Counted from the first letter of the stretch, positions 17,235 to 26,230 are shown. The stretch: 64,000 bases of DNA from Acidobacteriota bacterium (GCA_002730525.1 PCAK01000043.1:1-64000); one strand, 5' to 3'. Notes: generated by a model not told the origin, from the letters alone. Program-made: numbers and translations.

Positions 17235-18572
17235 CTATTCGGCGTCAGTGGCAAAGCCCTTCTCTCGCCAGGCGATCGTCCCGCCGTTGATGCTGCGCAC
17301 ATTGCGATAGCCGAGCGACTTGAGAAACAGCACGCCGGACAGCGAGGTGTTCCCGCGCTGGCACACGCTGAGAATCGGCGTGTCGAGATCGTCGGGAAGA
17401 CCCTCGTGATGCTCGCCCAGCACCTCGAGCGGCCTGTTGATGGCACCCGGGATGTGGGCCTCCCGGTACTCGTCGCTCGGGCGCACATCCAGCACGAACG
17501 GTCGGTCCGCCTGCCACTGCTCGTGGGCGGCGTCGATGTCGATGGTCAGGTCGGCGTTACCCCGCACGTTCTCCACCATCGTGTCGAGCAACGCGTTGCT
17601 CGGCGCCGCGGGCTTTGCCGTGCTCGCCTCGAGACCCGGCAGATACTTCACCACCGAGGATGCGTACTTGAACGCGCTGTCCGGGAAGATCACCACGACC
17701 ACGTTGCCCGGCTCGTCAGGAACCAGCTCGAACGCACCTGCCAGGGCCATGGCCGAGCTGGGCCCCGCGGTGATGCTCTCCTCCCGGTTCAGGCGGAGGC
17801 ACAACTCGAACGCCGCCTGGTTCTGAACCTCGGCTAGGCCGTCGTACTCCGCCGGACGAAACAGCTGGGTCTGCTGGAGCTGTTGCAGACTGCGCACGCC
17901 CGGAATGTCATGGCCCTCGCTCGGATGCACACCGAGGACCTGGACCGCTGAGCGCTGCTCTTTGAGAAAGCGTCCCGTCCCGGTAACGGTGCCGCATGTG
18001 CCCAGACCCGCCACAAAATGGGTGACCGTGCCTTCCGTCTGGCGCCAGATCTCCGGTCCGGTCGTCTTGTAGTGCGCGTCGGGATTGGCCTCGTTGACAT
18101 ACTGGTTCAGCATGTGGAACTCGGAACGCTCGGCCATCTCCATCGCCGTCGCGATTGCGCCTTCGGGTGCCCCAGGCGCCGGGCACAGGTTGTCCTCGAG
18201 CTCGATCACCTCGGCGCCAAAGAGCCTGAGCATGGTCCGCTTCTCGAGCGGGATCTCGATCGACAGCGGTGTCGTCAGCGTGTAGCCCTTCGCGTTGGCG
18301 ATCATGGCCAGGGCCATGCCGGTGTTGCCCGAGGTGGGCTCGACCAGCTTCTGGTCCGGCTGCACCGTGCGACGTTCTTCGCCGTCGGCAACCAGGTTGG
18401 CCGCCACGCGATCCTTGACTGCTCCGAACGGGTTGTACCACTCGAGCTTGGCGTAGACCTGGGTGTCCCGAAACGGCACCACCCGGTTCAGACGCACCAG
18501 CGGTGTGGGATTGTCGGCGCTGGAGAGCAGGCCGAGAATGGAGTCATGGACGCGCAGCGCGGGGTCGTTCAT
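17235..18572 (-). CDS. Cysteine synthase/CBS-family PLP enzyme fused to rhodanese
   Basis: A 445-residue fusion. Residues about 15-330 are a fold-type II PLP enzyme related to CysK, CysM and cystathionine beta-synthase, with PLP lysine K53 (NPFGAVKDR), EPTSGNTGMALA, and a glycine-rich phosphate loop at GLGTCGTVTGTGR. After a linker, residues about 350-445 are a rhodanese with active Cys404 (CQRGNTS) and LDVRPSDEYREAHIPGAIN. The rhodanese may supply persulfide sulfur to the synthase, or the pair may take carrier-bound sulfur as CysM does. It heads the operon, with a consensus promoter and an Rrf2-type operator upstream. CysM rather than CysK activity is inferred from context only. Confidence 0.9.
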   Translation of the reverse strand: MNDPALRVHDSILGLLSSADNPTPLVRLNRVVPFRDTQVYAKLEWYNPFGAVKDRVAANLVADGEERRTVQPDQKLVEPTSGNTGMALAMIANAKGYTLTTPLSIEIPLEKRTMLRLFGAEVIELEDNLCPAPGAPEGAIATAMEMAERSEFHMLNQYVNEANPDAHYKTTGPEIWRQTEGTVTHFVAGLGTCGTVTGTGRFLKEQRSAVQVLGVHPSEGHDIPGVRSLQQLQQTQLFRPAEYDGLAEVQNQAAFELCLRLNREESITAGPSSAMALAGAFELVPDEPGNVVVVIFPDSAFKYASSVVKYLPGLEASTAKPAAPSNALLDTMVENVRGNADLTIDIDAAHEQWQADRPFVLDVRPSDEYREAHIPGAINRPLEVLGEHHEGLPDDLDTPILSVCQRGNTSLSGVLFLKSLGYRNVRSINGGTIAWREKGFATDAE

Positions 18573-18635
18573 TTCCTGGGAGTTCCTCGCATGGCCGTTG
18601 ACTGTTCACGAGGAAAAAGGGCACTCATGGATATA

Positions 18636-18650
18636 CGACCAATATAGTCC
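18636..18650 (-). promoter_or_regulatory. Rrf2/IscR-type operator at the cysteine synthase promoter
   Basis: GGACT-N5-GGTCG on the minus strand starts two bases downstream of the -10 hexamer, the same geometry as the iscR site. GACTATATTGGTC fits the core GACTRWWWYAGTC of IscR type 1 sites with one mismatch. It predicts that the Rrf2 protein encoded at 14699-15187 controls this operon. Confidence 0.65.
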
Positions 18651-18652
18651 GA

Positions 18653-18682
18653 ATTATAGAAATCCGGCCCACTGGCTGTCAA
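18653..18682 (-). promoter_or_regulatory. Consensus sigma70 promoter of the cysteine synthase operon
   Basis: On the minus strand TTGACA (18677-18682) and TATAAT (18653-18658) are both perfect hexamers, with an 18-base spacer. It is the strongest promoter match noticed in the window. Confidence 0.8.
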
Positions 18683-18737
18683 CGGAGCCCGGCCGCGCGG
18701 TCCGCGGACCTGAACGCGTACCCGAAGGCCAGCCCGT

Positions 18738-18767
18738 TTGACAGCGTCTCGTTCGAGCCCGTACGCT
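18738..18767 (+). promoter_or_regulatory. Candidate promoter of the TonB receptor gene
   Basis: TTGACA (18738-18743), an 18-base spacer and TACGCT (18762-18767) precede the ATG by 7 bases, implying a leaderless message. The -10 is weak. Confidence 0.4.
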
Positions 18768-18774
18768 GATCTGA

Positions 18775-21414
18775 ATGTCGTTCGTGCAGGTGGTCGCACT
18801 GTGGGCGACGACCACCAGCCTCGGTCTCGCACCCCAACCAACCAACCGCACCCTCTCGGGCTCGATCGAAGACCTGCTCGGCGGCATCGTTCCTGCCGCG
18901 AGCGTGACCGTCATCTGCGGTGATCGGGTGGTGAGAGCGGTGGCGGACGACCAGGGGCGCTTTGAGATCGCCGACCTCCCCGCTCGATCTTGTTTCGTCG
19001 TGGCCGAGCGCGAGTTGTTCACGGCCGCCAGCGCCGACGTCGACCTGTCGGACCGCTCCGTGACCGATCTCCTGATCACGCTCTCTGTGGCGGGTCCCGA
19101 AACCGAAGTGGTGGTCACGCCGGCGCGCGGCGCCGCCGAGCAGGCGTTCGACGTCCCCGAGGCCGTCACGGTGACGACACGCGAGGAAATCGAGTCGCGA
19201 CCGAACCAGATTCTGCCCCAGGTGCTCCGCGAGGAACCCGGCGTGCTCGTCCAGCAAACGACGACCGCCCAGGGCTCTCCGTTCATCCGCGGCTTCAGCG
19301 CCCAGCGCATCGTCTACCTGATGGACGGCGTCCGGTTCAATACGTCGACCTTTCGGGCAGGCGCGACGCAGTATCTCGGGTGGATCAACCCAGCGCTGGT
19401 CGATCGGATGGAGGTCGTCCGCGGCCCCTCCTCGGTGCAGTACGGCAGCGACGCGCTCGGCGGCACCATCAACGTGCTGAGCGTGCAGCCGCCGCGCGCA
19501 CCGACCGGGCGCCAGGTGAGCGGTGTGGTGGAGGCCGGGTTCGGGTCAGCCGACCTGAGCGGCAGCGGCGACGCGACGGTCCTCGTGCAGGACCGCGCCT
19601 GGGCGGTTCGGTTCGGTGGCTCCACCCAGCGGGTCGGGGAACTGCGGACCGGCCGCGGCCGAGATTCCCACTCGGCCCTGACGCGCTTTCTGGGGCTGCC
19701 TTCAGAGACCCTCTACGAGAGCCTCCCCGACACTGGTTTCTCACAGTCCGGCGCCTACGTCGCGGCGACGGTAGATGCCGGCGACGGCGCGACGCTCGAT
19801 GCCGTCTACCTGCACGAGGATCAGTTCGGCGTCAGTCGATACGACCGGCTCCTTGGCGGCAACGGGCGGCACCGAAGCGAGTTCGAACCGCAACGTCTCG
19901 ACTTCGGCTACGCGCGCTATCAGCGCGGACGGACCGGCTGGCTCGACGGGCTGTCGACGACCATCTCGCTGAACCGCCAGCAGGACGACCGGGTCGAGCA
20001 GAGCCGCCCCGACACCTCGATCGATCGTCAGGACGGCCGCGTCCTCGCCATCGGGTACCAGGCGCAGGGAACGCGGCTGGTGGGCGGGCGGCATGCGCTG
20101 ACGTTCGGTGGTGAGGTCTACGACGAGTACATCGCGGCCGGCCGCACGCTCGAGGACCCGGGGAGCAGCCTGCCCACGGCGGTGCGCCCACGGATTCCCG
20201 ACGGCACGCGATACACGAGCACCGGGCTCTTCGTCCAGACCGCCTCCGAACTCGTGCCGGGACGCCTGACGCTCCGGGCCGGCCTGCGCCACGGTTACTT
20301 CCTCTTCCGCACGCAAGCCGACCCCGACCTCGACGTCGGCGCGGAGCGCATCCCGTCGAGTGCGCTGACCTTCCACACCGGCGCAGTCGTCGGTGTCACC
20401 AACGCAGTGAACGCCACGTTCACCGTCAGCCGGGGCTTCCGCGCAGCCAACGCCTTCGACCTGGGTTCGATCGGCATCAGCGGTGGCGGCTTCGAGGTCA
20501 CGCCCCAGGCGGCGGGCGATTTGGGCGGCCTGATTGGCGACAACGACGGCGCCGACGCGGTCTCCACCGGCGTGCCGGTTGATGAACTCGGACCCGAATC
20601 CGGCATCGTCATCGAAGGCGGCATCAAGGTGAGGACCCCCCGCACCTCAGCCTCGCTGACGCTCTTCGACCTCGAAATGCGTGACATCATCCAGCGCCGG
20701 ACGGCGATCTTCCCCACGCCGATCGTGGGCACGACGATCGCCGGCTTCACGGTGGTGCGACAGGACGCAAGCGGGCGGGCGTTCGTCGACGAGGACACAC
20801 GGCCGATCGTCACGAGGGTCAACGTCGACCGAGCGCGGGTGCTCGGCTTGGAAGGCGACGCCCAGGTGCGTGTCGCACCGGATTGGCTCGTCGCCGGGTA
20901 CTTCTCACTGGTGAACGGACGTGAACTGGACAGCGATCTCTATCTTCGGCGGATGCCGCCGCCGCTCGGCGGGGCCCGGCTCAGGTGGGAGCCGGCCGGC
21001 CGACGTCACTGGGTCGAGGGCATCGTGAACTTCGCGTTCGCGCAGACCCGGCTCAGCCCGGGGGACCTGACCGACGCGCGGATCGGCGGCTGGCGCACGC
21101 GCGTGTCGATCGCCGAGTTCTTCAACGGCGGGGCCACCGACCTCGGTCTGGTGGCGGACGGTCGGTTGACCGCAACCGGTGAAACGTTGGAGCAGGTGCA
21201 GACACGCATCCTTGGCGATGCGGCCGGCACGGCGCTGTTCGAGGAAACCCCGGCATTCCTGGCGGTGGGCGCGCGAGCCGGCTGGCAGGTCCATCCGCGG
21301 CTGTCACTGACGCTCATCGCCGAGAATCTCACGGACCGCAACTACCGCTGGCACGGTTCGGGCGTCGACGGACCTGGTCTGCACCTCCAGATCAGGACCC
21401 GCTACAACTTCTGA
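18775..21414 (+). CDS. TonB-dependent receptor, substrate unknown
   Basis: An 879-residue outer-membrane receptor. A short hydrophobic N-terminus is followed by a carboxypeptidase-like regulatory domain (LSGSIEDLLGGIVPAASVTV), a plug (VPEAVTVTTREEIESRP, FIRGFSAQRIVYLMDGVRFN, VEVVRGPSSVQYGSDALGG-type motif) and a long barrel ending in RTRYNF with the terminal aromatic expected for outer-membrane insertion. The plug resembles heme or siderophore receptors, but no histidine-rich heme signature was identified. It is divergent from the cysteine synthase operon across a 200-base gap holding the Rrf2 operator and promoter. A link to iron or sulfur supply is possible but not shown. Confidence 0.85.
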   Translation: MSFVQVVALWATTTSLGLAPQPTNRTLSGSIEDLLGGIVPAASVTVICGDRVVRAVADDQGRFEIADLPARSCFVVAERELFTAASADVDLSDRSVTDLLITLSVAGPETEVVVTPARGAAEQAFDVPEAVTVTTREEIESRPNQILPQVLREEPGVLVQQTTTAQGSPFIRGFSAQRIVYLMDGVRFNTSTFRAGATQYLGWINPALVDRMEVVRGPSSVQYGSDALGGTINVLSVQPPRAPTGRQVSGVVEAGFGSADLSGSGDATVLVQDRAWAVRFGGSTQRVGELRTGRGRDSHSALTRFLGLPSETLYESLPDTGFSQSGAYVAATVDAGDGATLDAVYLHEDQFGVSRYDRLLGGNGRHRSEFEPQRLDFGYARYQRGRTGWLDGLSTTISLNRQQDDRVEQSRPDTSIDRQDGRVLAIGYQAQGTRLVGGRHALTFGGEVYDEYIAAGRTLEDPGSSLPTAVRPRIPDGTRYTSTGLFVQTASELVPGRLTLRAGLRHGYFLFRTQADPDLDVGAERIPSSALTFHTGAVVGVTNAVNATFTVSRGFRAANAFDLGSIGISGGGFEVTPQAAGDLGGLIGDNDGADAVSTGVPVDELGPESGIVIEGGIKVRTPRTSASLTLFDLEMRDIIQRRTAIFPTPIVGTTIAGFTVVRQDASGRAFVDEDTRPIVTRVNVDRARVLGLEGDAQVRVAPDWLVAGYFSLVNGRELDSDLYLRRMPPPLGGARLRWEPAGRRHWVEGIVNFAFAQTRLSPGDLTDARIGGWRTRVSIAEFFNGGATDLGLVADGRLTATGETLEQVQTRILGDAAGTALFEETPAFLAVGARAGWQVHPRLSLTLIAENLTDRNYRWHGSGVDGPGLHLQIRTRYNF

Positions 21415-21442
21415 CGTTCGGTTGCGCCGGCGGCCGCACGCC

Positions 21443-22807
21443 TCAGGACTTGTCTGAATCGGTGAACAGACGCGGGGCCTGCTCGATCGGCTCGATAGTC
21501 GGGATGTCGTCGCCGCTCGCGGCCCCGAGTTCCTTGAACCGGCGCGCCGCCGGGAACACGCGGTTCTCCATCGACCCGACCGCGCGGTTGTGCGCCGCCA
21601 CAGCCTTGCCGAGCGCCTTGCCCACCTCCTCGACATGGTCGGCCAGCGTCCGGACGCGCTCGTAGAGTTGGCGGCCCAGCGCACTGATCGCCTGCGCGTT
21701 CTCCGCGATCTGCTCCTGGCGCCACCCATAGGCGACGGCCTTGAGCACGGCGATCAGGGTGGTTGGCGTCGCCATGACGACCTGACGTGCCATCCCATCC
21801 TCGAGGAGCGCGTGGTCGACCTCGCTCGCCGCGGCGAACAGTGATTCCCCCGGAATGAACATCACGACGAACTCCGGGGTTTGCGGCAGCTGCTCCCAGT
21901 AGGACTTGGCGGCGAGCTGCGTCATGTGGGTCCGCAACTGCTGCGCGTGACGCGCGAGCGCATCGCGCCGGTGGTCCTCGTCCTCGGCCTCGAGTACGTC
22001 GAGATAGGCGTCGAGCGGCACCTTCGAGTCGACGACGACCGATCGATTGTCAGGCAGTCGCACAAGCAGATCGGGCCGGAGCCGTCCATCATCGCCGCTG
22101 ATCGTGACCTGGGGCTCGTAGTCGCAGTGGGCCGCCATACCGGCCAGCTCGACAACGCGTTGCAAGGTCATCTCACCCCATCGGCCGCGGACGTGCGGGG
22201 TGCGCAGTGCCTTGACGAGATTGCCGGTTTCGCGCTGCAGTTGGCCCTGCGACGCGCTCAGGTGTTTCAGTTGCTCTTCCAGCCCACCGAAGGTACGTTG
22301 CCGCGTCTCCTCCATCGCCGTGATCTGCTGTTCGTACCGCTTCAGCGTCTCCTGAATCGGTCGAATGAGCCCATCGATCGCCTCCTGGCGCTTCCCGACA
22401 TCGCCCTTGGTCTCGGCCACGATGGACGCGAACGACTGCTTCGCCAGATCCAGAAACGATTGATTGTTGCTCTTGAGCGCATCCGCGCTGAGTGCGCGGA
22501 ACGTGTCAGTCAGGCGGGTCGTCGTGTCCTCGACCAGCCGCTGCTGGTCGCGCAATCCTTCCCGCGCCTGGTCGAGCCGCGTCTGGGCTTCCGTGCGCGC
22601 GCGCGCTTCATCCTCGAGCGTCTTGCGCAACGCTTCGAGCTGGCCATCCTTGTCGGCGAGCTGTTGGCGCAACTCGCCCCGAATCCCCTCGGCCGACCGC
22701 GCGCGAGCTTCGAGCTCGGCATCCGTCGTGCGCGCACGCGTCGCCAGGAGCCAGGCCACGCCGCCCCCGAGGAGCGCGGCGACGACGGCAACCGTGATTT
22801 CAGTCAT
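21443..22807 (-). CDS. rmuC: DNA recombination protein RmuC
   Basis: A 454-residue RmuC-family protein, thought to limit recombination at inverted repeats. An N-terminal membrane anchor (TVAVVAALLGGGVAWLLAT) is followed by a long coiled coil (about residues 28-190, rich in Gln, Arg and Glu) and the conserved nuclease-like domain with RTPHVRGRWGEMTLQRVVE, VVVDSKVPLDAYL, FVVMFIPGESLFAAA and ATPTTLIAVLKAVAYGW. The ATG at 22807 directly precedes the anchor. Its 3' end lies 28 bases from the convergent TonB receptor gene. Confidence 0.93.
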   Translation of the reverse strand: MTEITVAVVAALLGGGVAWLLATRARTTDAELEARARSAEGIRGELRQQLADKDGQLEALRKTLEDEARARTEAQTRLDQAREGLRDQQRLVEDTTTRLTDTFRALSADALKSNNQSFLDLAKQSFASIVAETKGDVGKRQEAIDGLIRPIQETLKRYEQQITAMEETRQRTFGGLEEQLKHLSASQGQLQRETGNLVKALRTPHVRGRWGEMTLQRVVELAGMAAHCDYEPQVTISGDDGRLRPDLLVRLPDNRSVVVDSKVPLDAYLDVLEAEDEDHRRDALARHAQQLRTHMTQLAAKSYWEQLPQTPEFVVMFIPGESLFAAASEVDHALLEDGMARQVVMATPTTLIAVLKAVAYGWRQEQIAENAQAISALGRQLYERVRTLADHVEEVGKALGKAVAAHNRAVGSMENRVFPAARRFKELGAASGDDIPTIEPIEQAPRLFTDSDKS

Positions 22808-22915
22808 GCGAGGATGCGGGTGGACCGGAGGCGGCCCGCGCCTGCAGTAACATGACGCGACCGATGCCCGGAACGGCTCCAGCATACCGCAAAGGCCGGC
22901 ACGGGACCGTGCGCC

Positions 22916-24031
22916 ATGCCCATGCGTGATGTCTCGACGTTCGAGCTCGTCCTGGTCGGCTTCGGCCACGTCGGGCGCCGCTTCGCGTCACTGCTGGCGG
23001 AATGTCGTGAACAGCTAGAACGCGACGACCACCTCACGTGTCGCGTCGTCGGCGTGGCGACCGGGCGCCATGGCCTGGCCATCGATCTCGACGGGCTCGA
23101 CCTCGGAGCCGCCACCGACCTCGTGGCGTCGGACGGCTCGCTCGCCACACTGCACGACCCCGACACGGGAACTCCGCCGGCCGACACCCAGGCCCTGATC
23201 GCACGCCTGGCCGACTTCGGGCAGGGTCGCTCGCGGATCGTCGTCGAGACCACGACCCTCGACGTGGCCTCGGGCGAGCCGGCGCTGGGTCACGTGCGGG
23301 CGGCGATCGCCTCGGGCGCCCACGTCGTCACGGCCAACAAGGGGCCAGCCGCCGTCGCCTACGCGGAGATCAGCGCCGCGGCCGACGCCGCCGGTGTCCG
23401 GTTTCTCACCGAGAGCGCCGTGCTCGACGGCATCCCGATCCTCAACCTCGCTCGCGAAACCCTGCCCGCCGTCCGGATCATCGGCTTCCGCGGCGTGGTC
23501 AACTGGACGACGAATCACATCCTGGCCTCGATGGAGCAAGGCGGCGACGCGGACGAGGCGCTCGCGGCGATGCAGGCGGAGGGCTTCGCCGAAGCCGACG
23601 CATCGCTCGACGTAGAGGGCTGGGACGCGGCCGCGAAGACCGCTGTCCTCGTCAACGTGGTGATGGGTGGTCGCACGACGCCGGCCGCCGTCGAGCGAAC
23701 AGGAATCGGCGGCCTCACCGGCGAACGCGTCCGCGATGCGGTCCGCCGAGGCAAGCGGGTGAAGCTCGTGGCATCGGCAACCCGCCGTGGCGAGACGATC
23801 ACCGCTACCGTCGCGCCGGTGGAGTTGGACGCGACCGACCCGCTGGCCCAACTCGATGGCCAGTCGAATGCGATCGTGCTCGCGACCGATCTGCTCGGAG
23901 AGATCATGATCACCCAGCGCGACGGCGGGCTGACCCAGACGGCCTACGGGCTGCTGGCGGACGTGGTCATGATCCGGCGGGCACTCTCACCCGACAGGCC
24001 GGCGTCCGGCACGAGCCCGGGTAGGCGATAA
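22916..24031 (+). CDS. Homoserine dehydrogenase-family oxidoreductase
   Basis: A 371-residue NAD(P)-binding protein. An N-terminal Rossmann segment (LVLVGFGHVGRRFASLL) is followed by the family blocks VVTANKGPAAVAY, FLTESAVLDGIPILNL, GVVNWTTNHILASM and LDVEGWDAAAKTAVLVNVV. These match homoserine dehydrogenase, which reduces aspartate semialdehyde for Met and Thr synthesis. It is shorter than the E. coli-type enzymes and has no ACT regulatory domain. Related short proteins are sometimes annotated only as homoserine-dehydrogenase-like, so substrate is not certain. ATG 22922 is an alternative start. The CoA-transferase gene follows at a 19-base gap. Confidence 0.82.
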   Translation: MPMRDVSTFELVLVGFGHVGRRFASLLAECREQLERDDHLTCRVVGVATGRHGLAIDLDGLDLGAATDLVASDGSLATLHDPDTGTPPADTQALIARLADFGQGRSRIVVETTTLDVASGEPALGHVRAAIASGAHVVTANKGPAAVAYAEISAAADAAGVRFLTESAVLDGIPILNLARETLPAVRIIGFRGVVNWTTNHILASMEQGGDADEALAAMQAEGFAEADASLDVEGWDAAAKTAVLVNVVMGGRTTPAAVERTGIGGLTGERVRDAVRRGKRVKLVASATRRGETITATVAPVELDATDPLAQLDGQSNAIVLATDLLGEIMITQRDGGLTQTAYGLLADVVMIRRALSPDRPASGTSPGRR

Positions 24032-24050
24032 TGGTGCTCCGATACGATCC

Positions 24051-25262
24051 ATGAACAGTTCACCGATCGCATCTCCAGGCCCCCTCGACGGCGTGACCGT
24101 CCTCGATCTGACCCGCGTCCTCTCGGGTCCGTATTGCACGATGATGCTGGCGGACATGGGCGCCCGGGTCGTCAAGATCGAACACCCCCAGCGGGGCGAC
24201 GACACACGAGCCTGGGGCCCGCCGTTCGTGAACGGCGAGAGCGGCTACTTCCTGAGTGTCAACCGGAACAAGGAAAGCGTCACCATCGATTTCAAGACGG
24301 CCGAGGGCCGACGGCTCCTCGACGCCTTGATCGATCGGGCCGATGTCCTGGTCGAGAACTTCCGGCCCGGCACGCTCGCGCGGCAAGGGCTGGGTTACGC
24401 CGATGTCAGCGCGACACATCCAGGATTGATCTACACCTCGGTGTCCGGATTCGGCCAGACCGGACCACGTCGGGAAGAACCGGGCTATGACGCCGTCGTG
24501 CAGGCCGAGGGCGGGCTGATGAGTATCACCGGCGACGCCGACGGGCCGGGCTATCGACTCGGCGTGGCCATCGCCGATATCACGGCCGGCATGTTCGCCG
24601 CCTACGGCACGTCGGTCGCGCTGTTCGCCCGGCGCGAGAGCGGCCAGGGCCAGCACATCGACGTCGCCCTGCTCGATTCGGTGGCCGCACTCCTGACCTA
24701 TCAAGCCGGGATCCACTTCGCCACCGGCGAGGCGCCGAAACGGATGGGGAACCGCCATCCGACCATCGCCCCGTACGAAACCTTCACGGCCGCCGACGGC
24801 GAGTTCGTGCTTGCCGTGGGCAACGACGCGCTGTGGAAGAAGTTCGGCGCCGTCGCCGGGCTCGAGTCGATCGTCGCCGATCCGAGGTTCGCGACCAATC
24901 GCGCCAGGGTGACCGCTTACGACGAACTGCGCCCGCTCCTCGACGATGTGTTTCGGACGCGCCCACGACAGGCATGGATCGACGATCTGGTCGCCGCCGG
25001 CGTGCCCTGTGGCGCCGTCCGAGATGTCGGCCAGGTGCTGGGCGACCCGCAGCTCGCCGCTCGCGAGATGGTCGCGGAACTCGATCATGCGGTCGCCGGC
25101 GCGATCCGCGTGCTGGGGGTCCCGGCGAAGCTCTCCGCGACGCCAGGCCAGGTGAAGACACCCCCCCCAACGCTCGGCCAACACACCGATGCGGTGCTCG
25201 AGGAACTGCTCGAGATCGATGCCGTCGAGCGCGACCGCCTCCGTGCCGCCGGCGCGATCTGA
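24051..25262 (+). CDS. CaiB/BaiF-family (class III) CoA-transferase
   Basis: A 403-residue class III CoA-transferase, moving CoA between carboxylic acids. Typical features are PLDGVTVLDLTRVLSGPYCT at the N-terminus, the nucleophilic Asp region (GYDAVVQAEGGLMSITG) and the C-terminal CGAVRDVGQVLGDPQLAAREM. Homologues include formyl-CoA and succinyl-CoA:dicarboxylate transferases; the substrate cannot be told here. It is probably cotranscribed with the preceding dehydrogenase. An inverted-repeat structure ends the transcript. Confidence 0.9.
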   Translation: MNSSPIASPGPLDGVTVLDLTRVLSGPYCTMMLADMGARVVKIEHPQRGDDTRAWGPPFVNGESGYFLSVNRNKESVTIDFKTAEGRRLLDALIDRADVLVENFRPGTLARQGLGYADVSATHPGLIYTSVSGFGQTGPRREEPGYDAVVQAEGGLMSITGDADGPGYRLGVAIADITAGMFAAYGTSVALFARRESGQGQHIDVALLDSVAALLTYQAGIHFATGEAPKRMGNRHPTIAPYETFTAADGEFVLAVGNDALWKKFGAVAGLESIVADPRFATNRARVTAYDELRPLLDDVFRTRPRQAWIDDLVAAGVPCGAVRDVGQVLGDPQLAAREMVAELDHAVAGAIRVLGVPAKLSATPGQVKTPPPTLGQHTDAVLEELLEIDAVERDRLRAAGAI

Positions 25263-25280
25263 AGACTCGGCACAACTTCG

Positions 25281-25349
25281 CGGCCCTGCTCCCCGCTTCG
25301 CTGGAGGCCCCAGCATCTTTCAGGCTGCAAGAAGGGGCAAAGGGCCGCG
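25281..25349. terminator. Bidirectional hairpin between convergent genes
   Basis: GCGGCCCTGCTCCCC (25281-25295) pairs imperfectly with GGGGCAAAGGGCCGC (25335-25349), and inside it GCTGG...CCAGC forms a second hairpin. It lies between convergent genes and could terminate both. The 12-mer GGCCCTGCTCCC recurs in a hairpin near 58413. Confidence 0.5.
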
Positions 25350-25361
25350 CCTCCGGCAATC

Positions 25362-25787
25362 TCAACCCACCAGCGGCTCGATCTCGGCCAGGACGGCGTC
25401 CAGCACATCCTCGCGGGTAAGCGACGGCAGCGCCCGCCCCCGTGCCAGCGGCCGTTCCGTACCGGCGGTCCGGCGCCCGAGCCGGACGTTCGAGCGGACG
25501 AGCACCGCGGGCGTGTCACCCGACTCGTCGAGCACCAGTTCGACGAAGCTCCCGGGCGCGTGAGTCGACTCCAACCTGACCACGCCCGGCGGCGTGGCGA
25601 GCGCAAACGGATGCCCCTCGGCCTTCAGCGCCGTGAGAATCATCCGGCAGACCGGAATGGCCACGCCTTCCAGAAACTGATCGTAGTCGCGCTGGGCGAC
25701 CTCGCGCGCCGCGCGCTGCTCCGACGAGCGGCGCTTCGCCTCGGCGATCGTTCGCTGCACCTTCTGACGGACCTCGGATACATTCAT
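25362..25787 (-). CDS. Hypothetical protein
   Basis: A 141-residue soluble protein with no recognised family. The first 40 residues are Arg/Gln/Glu-rich and helical (VRQKVQRTIAEAKRRSSEQR). The middle is compact (FLEGVAIPVCRMILTALKAEG) and the remainder is beta-rich. Its ATG overlaps the stop of the upstream gene (ATGA), so the two are very likely translated together and may act as a pair. Codon use matches the neighbours, which argues for a real gene. Confidence 0.65.
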   Translation of the reverse strand: MNVSEVRQKVQRTIAEAKRRSSEQRAAREVAQRDYDQFLEGVAIPVCRMILTALKAEGHPFALATPPGVVRLESTHAPGSFVELVLDESGDTPAVLVRSNVRLGRRTAGTERPLARGRALPSLTREDVLDAVLAEIEPLVG

Positions 25788-26230
25788 CGCGTTACTCCAA
25801 CGGGACTCGCCAGATCGGCCACCTCGTAGATCCGCACCATCTCCACGAGCTTGTAGCCGCGCGTCTGATACGGCTGCACCACCCGTTCCGTGCGGAGGTA
25901 TTGCATCATTCCGTTGTCACCGTAGTCGGGCTCGCCGACCTCGTCCGCGGCCGTGAGCACACCCGCCAGACCGTCGAGCGACATCTGCTTCTGCTGCACG
26001 CGCACGGTCGTCGGCCAGAACCCGAAGCGGTTCGTGGGCATCTGGACCGTCTCGGAGCGAAAGGCGACGTACAGTTCGTTGCTGATGAATTGATACCCCA
26101 CGTCGACTCGGGTCGCCGGCGCGTCCTCGACGCGGAGGAAGGCGACATCCGCGAGCGGCGCGATGACATCGATCAGTGTCTGGGTGAAGGCCCCTTCGCC
26201 CGACCACTCGGTGGTTTCGACGTCGCTCAC
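25784..26230 (-). CDS. Hypothetical protein, partner of the downstream gene
   Basis: A 148-residue soluble protein with no recognised family. It is rich in aromatic and beta-forming residues (YQFISNELYVAFRSETVQMP, FGFWPTTVRVQQKQM, YKLVEMVRIYEVADL), suggesting a small mixed alpha/beta fold. It has no signal peptide or membrane segment. It lies upstream of, and overlaps by 4 bases, the 141-residue gene. No function is proposed. Confidence 0.65.
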   Translation of the reverse strand: MSDVETTEWSGEGAFTQTLIDVIAPLADVAFLRVEDAPATRVDVGYQFISNELYVAFRSETVQMPTNRFGFWPTTVRVQQKQMSLDGLAGVLTAADEVGEPDYGDNGMMQYLRTERVVQPYQTRGYKLVEMVRIYEVADLASPVGVTR

